Source of the DNA: VFZN01 sp963709325
Lineage (GTDB): Bacteria > Acidobacteriota > Vicinamibacteria > Vicinamibacterales > UBA2999
Assembly (NCBI GenBank): GCA_963709325.1
Contig: CAVPVV010000003.1
Span: forward strand, 3,534,001 to 3,598,000
Length of the DNA: 64,000 bases
Direction of reading: 5' to 3'
Shown here: positions 34,203 through 43,633 of the stretch, piece after piece
Numbering within the stretch: position 1 is the first letter of the stretch
Layout: the number at the start of each line of letters is the position of its first letter
Made by a program: the position numbers and the translations under genes
Notes under the pieces: model-generated
What the model was told of the DNA's origin: nothing
Databases searched by the model: none
Seen by the model: the letters and a program-made list of their open reading frames with translations, nothing else

Positions 34203-36638
34203 ATGAGACGCGTCTTTTCCGCCGGTCTGCTCATCGCCGGCGCCCTTGGAGCCGGAATCAAAGCCGAACAGGCTACGCCGGCGACGATCGTCCCTGCCGC
34301 CTCCCACGCCTCGAGCGCCGCTGTCCCGGCGGAGATGGTTGCGCAGTATTGCGCGACCTGCCACAGCGATCGCGCCAAGGCTGGCAGTCTGTCGCTGCAG
34401 GGCTGGACGGTCGCGGCGGCGGACGCTCACCGCGACACCACGGAAAAGATGATTCGCAAGCTGCGCGCCGGGATGATGCCGCCGGCCGGCGCGAAGCGGC
34501 CCGACGAAGCGCAGCTCGCACGGCTGGCCTCGGCGCTCGAGGCGCGGATGGACGCGCTCGCCGGACCGGCGCCGGATCCCGGCTGGCGGCCGTTCCAGCG
34601 ATTGAATCGGGCCGAGTACGGACGCGCGGTCAGGCAGCTGGTCGGCCTCGACGTGGACGTCACCGCGTTTCTCCCCGCCGACACGATCAGCAACGGCTTC
34701 GACAATGTTGCCGACGTACAGACGTTCTCGCCGACGCTGATGGAGGGCTACCTGCGGGCGGCGAGCCGGATTGCCACGCTCGCGGTCGGGGACCCGACCA
34801 GCGGCCCGACCCAGGCGACCTTCAAGCTCCCGAAAACCGCATCACAGCTCGAACGCGCCGACGGCGCGCCGCTCGGCACCCGCGGCGGCATCTCGGTCGA
34901 GCACACCTTCATCGCCGACGGAGATTACGTCTTCAGCATGGACTTCTACGCCGAGCCGCTCGGCCTGCTCTACGGCAGCACCGCGGCGAACGAGCAGATG
35001 GAAGTGTCGGTGGATGGCGCTCGCGCCGCGATCTTCGACATCGACCCGCGGATGAGCGAGGAGAAGACCGGCCTGACGGTCAAGACGCCGGCGATTCACG
35101 TCCGCGCCGGCTCTCACCGGGTGACCGCCGCTTTCATGCAGAAGTTCGAGGGTCTGATCAACGACCTGATCGCGCCGATCGATCACACGATGGCGGATAC
35201 CGAGATCGGCACCGCCTACGGCATCACCACCCTCCCGCACCTCCGCAGCCTCAGCATCGTCGGGCCGCACCGGGTAACCGGCGTGTCCGACACCGTCAGC
35301 CGGCGGATGATCTTCACGTGCCGGCCGACCGCACCCGGCGAAGAGCAGCCGTGCGCGTCGGCGATTGTCAGGCGGCTGGCGACGCTGGCGTTCCGCCGGC
35401 CGGTCAGCGACAAGGACTTCGATCGGCTGATGACGTTCTACGCGCGCGGCCGGAGCGAGCGCAACTTCGAGTACGGCGTCAATAAGGCGCTCGAAGCGAT
35501 CCTCGCCAGCCCGCAGTTCCTGTTCCGTGTCGAAGAGGCGCCGGCGCGGGTGGCGGGGAGCACCTATCGTCTGGGTGACTACGAGCTGGCCTCGCGGCTG
35601 TCCTTCTTCCTCTGGGGCGGCGGGCCCGACCAGGAGCTGCTCAAAGCCGCCGGCCAGGGACGGCTCGCGGCGCCCGGCATGCTGACCAGGCAGGCACAGC
35701 GGATGCTGAAAGACCCGCGCGCCGACGCGCTGTCCACGCGCTTCGCGTCGCAGTGGCTGCGCCTGCAGGATCTGGAGCACACGACTCCCGACCCGATCCT
35801 CTTCCCGTACGCGGATCAGACGCTGTCGATCGCGTTGAAGAGGGAGAGCGAGCTGTTCTTCGACAGCCTGGTGCGCGAGGACCGGAGCCTGCTGGAGCTC
35901 CTGACCGCCGACTACACGTTCGTGAACGAGCGCATTGCGCGGCACTACGGCATCCCGAACGTCACCGGGCAGGACTTCCAGCGCGTGACCGTGCCCGAGT
36001 ACCGCCGCGGCATCCTCGGGCATGGCAGCGTGCTGACGTTGACGTCGATCGCGGACCGCACGTCGCCGGTCATGCGCGGCAAGTGGGTGATGGAGGTGCT
36101 GCTCGGATCGCCTCCACCGCCGCCGCCGCCGAACGTGCCGGCGCTCGAGGAGACGAAAGGCACCAACGCCACCGGCCGGACGCTCTCGGTGCGCGAGCGC
36201 ATGGAGCAGCACCGCAGCAACCCGACCTGCAACAGCTGCCACCGGGTGATCGATCCGCTCGGCCTGGCGCTGGACAACTTCGACGCGACCGGCAAGTGGC
36301 GGGTCAAGGACGGCGGCGTGGCCGTCGACGCGGCCGGAACGCTCTACGACGGCTCGAAGATTGACGGTCCTGCGGGACTGCGCGACGCGGTCCTGCGCCG
36401 GAAGGACGCGTTCCTCCTCAGCTTCACCCAGAGCCTGATGACCTACGCGCTGGGACGGCGCGTGGAACCACCCGACATGCCGACTGTCCGCAAGATCATT
36501 CACGACGCGGCAGCCCGGGACTATCGGATGAGCGCGTTCATTGAAGGCGTGATCGACAGCGCCGCCTTCCAACGGGTTCGAGTGGCGGCGAAGGACGTGC
36601 CAATGACGACGACGTTGGCGCCCGTAGCGGGACGCTGA
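34203..36638 (+). CDS. DUF1592/DUF1588-type cytochrome-like secreted protein
   Basis: An 811-residue exported protein of the planctomycete-type cytochrome group. A signal peptide (residues 1-20) is followed by a c-type heme motif CATCH at 50-54, then the DUF1587 (RLNRAEYGRAV), DUF1592, DUF1588 (HGSVLTLTSIADRTSPVMRG-type) and DUF1585 domains; a second CNSCH lies at 676-680. These proteins are thought to act in surface oxidation of polymers or other compounds, but no activity is established. GGGAGG precedes the ATG and TATACT is a plausible -10. The DUF1552 gene follows. Confidence 0.9.
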   Translation: MRRVFSAGLLIAGALGAGIKAEQATPATIVPAASHASSAAVPAEMVAQYCATCHSDRAKAGSLSLQGWTVAAADAHRDTTEKMIRKLRAGMMPPAGAKRPDEAQLARLASALEARMDALAGPAPDPGWRPFQRLNRAEYGRAVRQLVGLDVDVTAFLPADTISNGFDNVADVQTFSPTLMEGYLRAASRIATLAVGDPTSGPTQATFKLPKTASQLERADGAPLGTRGGISVEHTFIADGDYVFSMDFYAEPLGLLYGSTAANEQMEVSVDGARAAIFDIDPRMSEEKTGLTVKTPAIHVRAGSHRVTAAFMQKFEGLINDLIAPIDHTMADTEIGTAYGITTLPHLRSLSIVGPHRVTGVSDTVSRRMIFTCRPTAPGEEQPCASAIVRRLATLAFRRPVSDKDFDRLMTFYARGRSERNFEYGVNKALEAILASPQFLFRVEEAPARVAGSTYRLGDYELASRLSFFLWGGGPDQELLKAAGQGRLAAPGMLTRQAQRMLKDPRADALSTRFASQWLRLQDLEHTTPDPILFPYADQTLSIALKRESELFFDSLVREDRSLLELLTADYTFVNERIARHYGIPNVTGQDFQRVTVPEYRRGILGHGSVLTLTSIADRTSPVMRGKWVMEVLLGSPPPPPPPNVPALEETKGTNATGRTLSVRERMEQHRSNPTCNSCHRVIDPLGLALDNFDATGKWRVKDGGVAVDAAGTLYDGSKIDGPAGLRDAVLRRKDAFLLSFTQSLMTYALGRRVEPPDMPTVRKIIHDAAARDYRMSAFIEGVIDSAAFQRVRVAAKDVPMTTTLAPVAGR

Positions 36639-36690
36639 GAACCCCGCGAACTCCGAGAACCCCGAGAACTCCGAGAACCCCGAGAACCCA
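36637..36690. repeat. Six tandem GAGAACCCC-type nonamers
   Basis: Six nonamers alternating GAGAACCCC and GAGAACTCC (one GCGAACTCC) fill the gap between the DUF1592 and DUF1552 genes. The first copy includes two bases of the TGA stop codon and the last ends just before the next ATG. Confidence 0.88.
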
Positions 36691-36691
36691 C

Positions 36692-38089
36692 ATGTTCCTC
36701 ACCCGCTTCCACCTCTCGCGTCGCACCGTGCTCCGCGGCATGGGCGCGACCATCGCGCTGCCGTTCCTCGACGCGATGACCCCCGCCGGCGCGTCGGCGC
36801 AGAAGCGCAAGCCGCCGGTGCGGTTGATTGCCATGGAGATGGTCCACGGCTCCGCCGGCAGCACCGCTTACGGCATCAAGAAGAACATGTGGGCGCCGGC
36901 CGGCACCGGGAGCGATTTCGATCTGTCGCCGACCAGCCTCAAGCCGCTCGAGAATTACCGCCAGTACCTGACGATCGTCAGCAACACCGACTGCCGCAAC
37001 GCCGAAGCGTTCCTGCCGCCAGAGATTGGGGCCGACCACTTCCGCTCAGCGGCGGTGTTCCTCACCCAATCCAGGCCCAAGCAGACCCAGGGCTCGGACG
37101 TCTTCGCCGGTACCTCGCTGGACCAGATCTACGCGCAGAAGTTCGGGCAGGAGACGCCGATCCCATCGATGCAGCTGTGCATCGAGAACGTCGATCAGGC
37201 CGGCGGCTGCTCTTACAACTACTCCTGCGTCTACACCGACACCATCAGCTGGGCGTCGCCGACCGATCCGATGCCGATGACGCGCGATCCCCGCGCGGTG
37301 TTCGATCAGCTGTTCGGCGTCGGCGCCACGCCTGAAGCGCGGCAGGCGCGTCGCCGTGACGACCGCAGCATCCTCGACTGGGTCACGGAATCGGTGAACG
37401 ACCTGAAGCGCAAGCTCACGCCGGCCGATCAGGCACGGCTGGCCGATTACCTGGACGACGTGCGTGAGATCGAGCGGCGAATCCAGAAGGTGGAGGCCTC
37501 GAACACCAGCGGCGATCCGCGCGAGCTGCCGGATGCGCCAGTCGGCGTGCCCGACTCGTTCGAGGAGCACGTCAAGCTGATGTGCGATCTCCAGGCGCTG
37601 GCCCTGGCCTCGGACGTGACCCGCATCTTCTCGTTCAAGCTGTCGCGAGACGTGTCGAACCGCGTCTTCAAGCCGAGCGGCTGCAACACCGCATTCCACA
37701 CCGCGTCCCACCACCTCGATCGAGACGAGCGGGTCACCGAGTTCCAGAAGATAAACACCTACCACGTGAGCTTGCTGCCGCACCTGCTCGACAAGCTGAA
37801 GGCGACGCCCGACGCCGGCGGGACACTCCTCGACAACACCCTCGTCATATACGGCTCGGCGATGGGCAACTCGAACGTACACAACCACAAGCGATGCCCG
37901 TTGATCCTGCTCGGACACGCTGGCGGGATGCTCAAGGGGAACCTGCACGTGCGCGGAGCCGATGGGACGCCGATGGCCAACGCGATGCTGCCGGTGCTGC
38001 AAGGGCTTGGCGTCGAGATCGACAGTTTCGGCGACAGCGCGGGCACGATGGATCTCAACCGCGCCGGTGCGGCGCCGACTGCGGCGTAA
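36692..38089 (+). CDS. DUF1552 family Tat-exported protein
   Basis: A 465-residue protein with a twin-arginine signal (LSRRTVLRGMGATIALPFLDAM, Arg10-Arg11), so it is exported folded, perhaps with a cofactor. The rest is typical DUF1552, with HxSxxxAYGI near 50 and the MGNSNVHNHKRCP region near 390. The function is unknown; the gene nearly always accompanies DUF1592-type cytochrome genes in Acidobacteria and Planctomycetes, so the two probably form an extracytoplasmic redox enzyme. The ankyrin gene follows three bases later. Confidence 0.9.
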   Translation: MFLTRFHLSRRTVLRGMGATIALPFLDAMTPAGASAQKRKPPVRLIAMEMVHGSAGSTAYGIKKNMWAPAGTGSDFDLSPTSLKPLENYRQYLTIVSNTDCRNAEAFLPPEIGADHFRSAAVFLTQSRPKQTQGSDVFAGTSLDQIYAQKFGQETPIPSMQLCIENVDQAGGCSYNYSCVYTDTISWASPTDPMPMTRDPRAVFDQLFGVGATPEARQARRRDDRSILDWVTESVNDLKRKLTPADQARLADYLDDVREIERRIQKVEASNTSGDPRELPDAPVGVPDSFEEHVKLMCDLQALALASDVTRIFSFKLSRDVSNRVFKPSGCNTAFHTASHHLDRDERVTEFQKINTYHVSLLPHLLDKLKATPDAGGTLLDNTLVIYGSAMGNSNVHNHKRCPLILLGHAGGMLKGNLHVRGADGTPMANAMLPVLQGLGVEIDSFGDSAGTMDLNRAGAAPTAA

Positions 38090-38092
38090 ATC

Positions 38093-39784
38093 ATGGCTAT
38101 CGAGCGCGTGCGGCGAACGTTGTGCGGCGTGGTGCTGGCGGCGAGCCTGGCAGTCGGGGCTTACGCCGCCTCCGACGCGACCGTGGCTGACGCCGCCCGG
38201 CTCGGCGACGCGACGGCCGTGAAAACGCTGCTCAAGGGTGGCGCCGACGTCAACGCCGCGCAGGGCGACGGAATGACCGCCCTTCACTGGGCCGCCCAGA
38301 AGGGTGACGACGAGCTGGTTCGCATGCTGCTGGCCGCCGGGGCCAACGTTCGAGCCACGACCCGGATCGGCGGCTACACGCCCATGCACCTCGCCAGCCA
38401 GGCTGGGCACGACAAGGTTGTAGCGGCTCTGGTTGCCGCCGGTGCCGCCGTCGAGGTCAAGACGACGACTGGCGCGTCGGCCCTGATGCTGGCCGCGCGA
38501 TCGGGCAGCGTCGAGACGGCGACGCGTCTTGTCGAGACCGGCGCGGACGTCAACGCCGCTGAGGCGACGTACGGACAGACCGCGTTGATGGTGGCTGCCG
38601 GCCTCAATCGCGCGGAGGTGGTGAAATACCTGCTGTCACACGGCGCCGACGCGACGGTGGCCTCGAACGTCGTTGACCTGAATGCGCTCACTGCGCCGGT
38701 AGACTTCGATCCGGTGAGCGGCCAGGTGGGGCAGCAGCAGGCCGCTGCCCCGGCGGCGGCGAACCGGCCGAAGGACGTGCCTGGCTTGACGCGGCCGTAC
38801 CGCTACAACGAGTTGATAGGCGCCCAGGGCGGCCTCGCCCCGCTGCACTTCGCGGCAAGGCAAGGGGCTGCGCAGGCGGTGGCCGCGCTCGTCGAAGGCG
38901 GCGTTGCGGTGAATCAGCCGAGCCCCGGAGACAAGGCGACTCCGCTGCTCGTCGCACTCATCAACGGCCACTTCGACGTTGCCGCATACCTGCTCGACCA
39001 CGGCGCCGATGCGAATCTGGTGAGCGACGCCGGCGTGTCGCCGCTCTATGCCACGCTCAACGTGCAGTGGGCGCCGATTGCCGCCTATCCACAGCCACGC
39101 GCGCACCTGCAGCAGAGCCGCACCTACCTGGACATGATGCGGCTGCTCATCGAGAAAGGCGCCGACCCGAACCAGCGGCTCAAACGGAAGGTCTGGTACT
39201 CCAGCTACAACTTCGACCAGTCGAGCGTCGACGAGATTGGCGCCACGCCGTTCTGGCGCGCTGCCTACGCCGCCGACGTCGAGGCGATGAAGCTGCTCGT
39301 CGCCGCGGGCGCGGATCCGGCGATTTCGACAATGAAGCCGATGGCGCGCCGGTTCCCCGGCGAGGGCGGCGGCGAGGATCGATCGGGGCTCGTGCCGGTG
39401 CCGGTCGGCGGGCCGAACGTCACGCCGCTGCAGGCGGCAGCGGGAGTCGGCTACGGCTTCGGGTTTGCCGCCAACTCGCACCACTTCGCGGAGACCGGGA
39501 TGCTGCCGGCGGTGAAGTACCTCGTCGAGGACACCGGCGCCGACGTCAACGCGGTCGACGCCGACGGCAACATCGCCGTCCATCACGCAGCCGCCCGCGG
39601 CGACAACCCGATGATCCTCTACCTGGTCTCGAAGGGCGCCAGCGTCACGCGCGTGAATCGGGCCGGGCAGTCGACTGTGGACATGGCCAACGGCCCGGTC
39701 CAGCGGACGCAGCCGTTCCCGGACACGATCGCGCTCCTCGAGAAGCTGGGCGCGGTGAACCACTACAAGTGCGTTTCGTGCTAA
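38093..39784 (+). CDS. Secreted ankyrin-repeat protein
   Basis: A 563-residue exported protein. A signal peptide (1-25, cleaved near AYAAS) is followed by ankyrin repeats with the consensus GADVNAAxxxGMTALHWAAxxGxxxxVRxLLAAGA. At least four repeats lie before residue 190, a Gln/Ala-Pro linker at about 205-235, then four or more further repeats. The last residues, CVSC, contain a cysteine pair. It likely forms a binding scaffold for the DUF1592/DUF1552 proteins, with which it shares an operon; that is inference from position. Confidence 0.88.
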   Translation: MAIERVRRTLCGVVLAASLAVGAYAASDATVADAARLGDATAVKTLLKGGADVNAAQGDGMTALHWAAQKGDDELVRMLLAAGANVRATTRIGGYTPMHLASQAGHDKVVAALVAAGAAVEVKTTTGASALMLAARSGSVETATRLVETGADVNAAEATYGQTALMVAAGLNRAEVVKYLLSHGADATVASNVVDLNALTAPVDFDPVSGQVGQQQAAAPAAANRPKDVPGLTRPYRYNELIGAQGGLAPLHFAARQGAAQAVAALVEGGVAVNQPSPGDKATPLLVALINGHFDVAAYLLDHGADANLVSDAGVSPLYATLNVQWAPIAAYPQPRAHLQQSRTYLDMMRLLIEKGADPNQRLKRKVWYSSYNFDQSSVDEIGATPFWRAAYAADVEAMKLLVAAGADPAISTMKPMARRFPGEGGGEDRSGLVPVPVGGPNVTPLQAAAGVGYGFGFAANSHHFAETGMLPAVKYLVEDTGADVNAVDADGNIAVHHAAARGDNPMILYLVSKGASVTRVNRAGQSTVDMANGPVQRTQPFPDTIALLEKLGAVNHYKCVSC

Positions 39785-40735
39785 CTACGCGACTCCCGCC
39801 TTCGCCATCACTGCCTCGCACTTCTGCTTGATCTCGCGCGCGACCTCGTAGGGGTTGCCGTCGCGGAACTTCGGCATGAACAGTTCCACCGACAGCGGGC
39901 CGGCGTAGCCCTTCTCGGCGAGCTTCTTCAGCATCGGCACGATCGGCGAGACGCCGTCTCCGGGGATGACGCGGGTGTTGTTGTCGAGCAGCTCGCGCGG
40001 CATGTCGGGCACGTCCTGGAAGTGGACGTGGTTGATCTCGCCGGACCGGATCTGGTCCATGTCCTCGAGCTTATTGTTGCCCGACCAGAAGTGATAGAAG
40101 TCGAGCATCACGCCGACGTTGGGGTGCGCGGCTTGGCGCGTGACCCTGAGTCCGGTCAATAGCGTGGACATGTAGTTCGATGCGCGTACGCACTCGATGC
40201 TGAAGATGGCGTCGAACGACCTGGCTGCGTCACCGACGTCGCGCAGCTGGTCGGCGATTTTCGAGTAGTCCTCGAGCGCCGGCTTGGGCCCGCCGATCGT
40301 CGTGGTGTAGACCTTACTGATGCCGAGCACGGCGAACATCTCGAGCCGCTTCTTCAGCTGCTCGAGGGCCGCGGCGTGCTTGTCATTCGGCTCGATCAGT
40401 CCGAACTGACCGACCGTCCCGTGCACCGGCGTCAGCCCGTTGTCGGACAGCACTTTCTTCGCGCCTTCGATCGTGTCGGTCTTGAGGAACTCGTCGACGA
40501 GACCGGCATTGATCTCTACGTACTTGATGCCGGCCTTCGCCCACCCTTCGAGCGCGGCGCGATAGCCAGCGCCAGCGGAGGTGTTGGTGTGCATGCACAG
40601 CGTCATCGCGCCGGCACGGGCGGCCGTCACGTGCGGGACCAGGAGCAGCAGGGGAGTCGCGAGCGTCGCGCGGCGGGAGATCGGTGTGCTCACGGGGCCG
40701 GATTGTGTCACAACCGGCCCCGAGAGCCGGCTCAC
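39785..40735 (-). CDS. Tat-exported sugar phosphate isomerase/epimerase-like TIM barrel
   Basis: A 316-residue protein of the xylose-isomerase-like TIM-barrel family (AP endonuclease 2 fold). SRRATLATPLLLL near residues 20-32 looks like a Tat signal. Motifs include FSIECV, VMLDFYHFW and HVHFQDVPD with metal-binding Glu, Asp and His, and a final LSVELF. Substrate unknown; hydroxypyruvate isomerase-like enzymes are a candidate. GTG at 40735 starts two bases after the upstream cupin stop; GTG at 40693 is an alternative that still keeps the twin-arginine segment. Confidence 0.8.
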   Translation of the reverse strand: MSRLSGPVVTQSGPVSTPISRRATLATPLLLLVPHVTAARAGAMTLCMHTNTSAGAGYRAALEGWAKAGIKYVEINAGLVDEFLKTDTIEGAKKVLSDNGLTPVHGTVGQFGLIEPNDKHAAALEQLKKRLEMFAVLGISKVYTTTIGGPKPALEDYSKIADQLRDVGDAARSFDAIFSIECVRASNYMSTLLTGLRVTRQAAHPNVGVMLDFYHFWSGNNKLEDMDQIRSGEINHVHFQDVPDMPRELLDNNTRVIPGDGVSPIVPMLKKLAEKGYAGPLSVELFMPKFRDGNPYEVAREIKQKCEAVMAKAGVA

Positions 40736-40736
40736 C

Positions 40737-41135
40737 TCACTGGCCGTTGCGGACGCCCTTCACCTCAGTCAGGATGATTCGCACCGGCGTCTTGCCGACG
40801 TTCTCCACGAAGTGGCGGCCGACCGGCTGGTCCCACGTCGTAGTGCCCGCCTTTTCATCCGCGAGGACAGACTTGCCGTCCTCGCTGTTGATGCGCAGCG
40901 TCCCGCCCTCGGCGATATAGGACACCTTGGTCGGATGGGTATGCCACTGGTCCCGCTCCCCGGGCCGGACGGCGTACTCGATGACGCGCACGTGCTCGTT
41001 GTCGAGAAGAAGCCGGAAGTTGCCGGGAGATGCCAACAGCACGTCGGCAGGAGGCGTGGAAAGGGGTTTCTGACCGGCGCCGCTGGAAGGACAAAGCAGC
41101 GCCAGGAGGACGAGAGCAAGGAGCGGCTTGGACAC
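40737..41135 (-). CDS. Small secreted cupin protein
   Basis: A 132-residue exported protein with an N-terminal hydrophobic signal (residues 4-20). The cupin barrel shows the metal motif WHTHPTKVSYIAEGG and a second His in GRHFVEN. Small periplasmic cupins are common in Acidobacteria, with unknown substrates. It forms a two-gene leftward unit with the TIM-barrel isomerase, so the pair may act on one substrate. Confidence 0.82.
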   Translation of the reverse strand: MSKPLLALVLLALLCPSSGAGQKPLSTPPADVLLASPGNFRLLLDNEHVRVIEYAVRPGERDQWHTHPTKVSYIAEGGTLRINSEDGKSVLADEKAGTTTWDQPVGRHFVENVGKTPVRIILTEVKGVRNGQ

Positions 41136-41188
41136 GGCTGGATTCTAGCCCAGCCGTGTTCGGTTGCCTTCGGGATTGCGCGCCGTTC

Positions 41189-41359
41189 TCAGGCGGTGCG
41201 CACGGTGGGGGCTTCGGCCCGTCGTTTCAACTCGGCCTCACCCTTCAGGATGGAACACCACGTTTTGTGCTCGGCCACGGGCATGCCGCACTCCACGCAG
41301 ACCCGAACCCTGGCCTTTGGTTCCTCGGACTTGCCGAACAGCTTCTTCAGAAACGACAT
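41189..41359 (-). CDS. Small zinc-ribbon protein
   Basis: A 56-residue protein. It begins MSFLKKLFGKSEEPK, followed by the metal site VCVECGMPVAEHKTWCSIL with Cys-x2-Cys, His and Cys, and a charged tail. A good Shine-Dalgarno-like GGAGGGCGGAG lies just upstream on the minus strand (about 41363-41373). No annotation is known to me; the N-terminal Lys/Phe helix suggests membrane or nucleic acid contact. It diverges from the GH9 gene and is unrelated to the cupin pair in sequence. Confidence 0.7.
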   Translation of the reverse strand: MSFLKKLFGKSEEPKARVRVCVECGMPVAEHKTWCSILKGEAELKRRAEAPTVRTA

Positions 41360-41572
41360 CGCTCCGCCCTCCCGCCGTGAATGACCCGATGTGTAACCGA
41401 TACGTTTGACGGCCGCTCGAGGTTCAAGGTTGGGGGCGGTCCCAACTCATTTCAGCCCTGGGCGCCGGCTTTTCATATGGCTGCGCTTCAAATCGGCATG
41501 TCAGCCGTTACTATTGACGCGGTAGTTTCGGGTTCGTCCCCTCGCGGCCCGCAGAACGGATGGGTGAGAAAC

Positions 41573-43513
41573 ATGAAAACAAGCCCAACTGCGAAATGGC
41601 TGGTTCTGTTTGGAGGGGCGGCTCTGGCAGCCTGGACAGCCTCTGGGCCCGGGCTTGCCGCGCCGGTGCATCAGGCCATCAAGGTGGACCACTTCGGCTA
41701 CCGCCCCGCGGATGCCAAGGTGGCCGTGTTCTCGGCGGACCCCGGCGCCAGCGTCGAGGTGCGCTCGTCCGCTGATGCGGTCGTGTTGCGCGTGCCGGGC
41801 GACGGGGGATCGATCGTCGCCAAGGGCCCCGACGGGGCGTCGGGCGACACCGTCTGGTGGGTCGATTTCTCGGCCCTGGCCACGCCCGGAACGTATCGCA
41901 TCTACAGTCCGGCGCTGGGCGCCCAGTCCTACGACTTCGAGGTCCGTGGCGATGTCTACAACGCACCATTGCGCGCGGCGCTGAAGACCTTCTACTACCA
42001 GCGGTGCAGCACGCCGAAGCTGTCGCAGCACGCCGGCGCCTGGTCCGACGGACAGGCCTGCCATCTGACAGATTCGGCGGCGCGGCCCGCTCCCGGTCAG
42101 ACCGATTACGGAACGCTGGACCTGCGCGGCGGTCACCATGACGCGGGCGACTACAACAAGTACGTCTGGCGGGCGGTGTCCAACGCGATGCTCTTCATGC
42201 TGCGCGCTTACGAGGACAACCCGGGCCTGTTCGCCGACGGCGACGGCGGCATTCCTGAATCCGGCAACGGCCTCGCCGACCTGCTCGACGAAGCGAAGTG
42301 GGAGCTGGATTGGCTGTTGAAGATGCAGCTTCCCAACGGCGCCGTCCTCTCACGATTGACGGCTGACGGTTCGACCACGAACTCGCCGCCGAGCGCCGAC
42401 ACGGGAGTCCGCTTTTATCAGAATCCCAACATGGAGTCCGGCGCGGTGCTGGCCGGAACGCTGGCCTACGCTTCGCGGGTGTTCGCGGCTGCCGGACAGG
42501 CAGCCTACGCCCAGACGCTCAAGGCCGCGGCGCTCAGGACCTGGCAATGGCTGCTGTCGCAAAGCGACGGCGAGGCCGACGATGTGCGAGAGGTGAAGGT
42601 CTGGGCAGCGGCCGAAATCTGGCGCATCGACCAGACGATCACCTCGGCCCGCGCCTACGTCGATGGGTTCTACGGCTCGAACTGGGCCGGCCGTTTCTTC
42701 AACGCCGCGCGCTATGACACGCACGCCGCGATCACTTATCTGCGGACTCCGGGTGCGACGCCGGCGGTAGTGTCGAACATGCGCGCCAGCGTCGGCAGCC
42801 AGGTGGACTACCTGTTCGCCGTGGACGACCTGTATCGCAACGGCATGCCCAACTGGGCCTACCACTGGGGCTCGAACGCGCCGCGCGCGGCGCAAGGTGT
42901 GTTCCTGGTCACCGCCGCACGACTGGGACTGACCGGAAGTCACACCGCGGCGGAATCCACCCGGCACGCGCTGGATCTGCTGCACTTCTTCCACGGGCAG
43001 AACGCGCTCAACATGGTCTACCTGACCAACATGGCGGCGTTTGGCGGCGAGCACTCGTCGTTCCAGTTCTTCCACCTATGGTTTGGCGACACGAGGGTCG
43101 CCTACTCGCGCGCCAACTTCCTGGGCAAGCCCGCGAACATCAACGAGCCGGACTATCCGTATTTCACGGGAACCGACAACCACGGGATCTCCGACAACAA
43201 GACGTCGACGCTCGGTCCTCCGCCCGGCTTCGTCCCCGGCGGTCCGAACGCGAGCTACGGCGGGACGGCCAGCCCGCCGAGAAATGCCGGTGCTCTCAAC
43301 CGCTTCTACCGCGACTGGGCCGACCAAACGGTCTTCTCTGCCCAAACCTGGGAGATCACCGAGAACTCGATTGGTTACCAGGGCCCGTACATCGCGCTGG
43401 CCGCGTACTTCGCGCCCCGCGCAGGGTCCAATCTGCCCTCGGCGCCGACCGGTCTCAAGGTGAAGCCGCCCGGTGCCGCGGCAAACGTGATTCGAGACCT
43501 CGAGCGGAACTGA
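41573..43513 (+). CDS. Glycoside hydrolase family 9 glucanase
   Basis: A 646-residue secreted endoglucanase-type enzyme. The signal peptide ends near GLAAPVH (residue 30). Residues 33-125 form the N-terminal Ig-like domain (CelD_N; DHFGYRPADAKVAVF). The GH9 (alpha/alpha)6 barrel follows, with catalytic Asp190 and Asp193 in GGHHDAGDYNKY and the acid Glu597 in EITENSIGYQGP. The WFGDTR-like loop is present. It probably cleaves beta-1,4-glucans outside the cell. The ATG at 41573 is the start; the promoter region is shared with the divergent zinc-ribbon gene. Confidence 0.93.
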   Translation: MKTSPTAKWLVLFGGAALAAWTASGPGLAAPVHQAIKVDHFGYRPADAKVAVFSADPGASVEVRSSADAVVLRVPGDGGSIVAKGPDGASGDTVWWVDFSALATPGTYRIYSPALGAQSYDFEVRGDVYNAPLRAALKTFYYQRCSTPKLSQHAGAWSDGQACHLTDSAARPAPGQTDYGTLDLRGGHHDAGDYNKYVWRAVSNAMLFMLRAYEDNPGLFADGDGGIPESGNGLADLLDEAKWELDWLLKMQLPNGAVLSRLTADGSTTNSPPSADTGVRFYQNPNMESGAVLAGTLAYASRVFAAAGQAAYAQTLKAAALRTWQWLLSQSDGEADDVREVKVWAAAEIWRIDQTITSARAYVDGFYGSNWAGRFFNAARYDTHAAITYLRTPGATPAVVSNMRASVGSQVDYLFAVDDLYRNGMPNWAYHWGSNAPRAAQGVFLVTAARLGLTGSHTAAESTRHALDLLHFFHGQNALNMVYLTNMAAFGGEHSSFQFFHLWFGDTRVAYSRANFLGKPANINEPDYPYFTGTDNHGISDNKTSTLGPPPGFVPGGPNASYGGTASPPRNAGALNRFYRDWADQTVFSAQTWEITENSIGYQGPYIALAAYFAPRAGSNLPSAPTGLKVKPPGAAANVIRDLERN

Positions 43514-43633
43514 AAGTCGGCAGCGCTGTCGGGCGGCGATCAGGTTGATGCTGAACCGGGGCAGCGCCCGCCCGCGGCGGCCGATCATCGCCGCCCCTGT
43601 TGGCACCGTCAGCCGATTCACCGAAACGAAGCG

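Noticed and set aside
41360..41572. Riboswitch before the GH9 gene
   Set aside because: Only a short GTTGGG/CCCAAC hairpin is visible; no known aptamer core could be matched.
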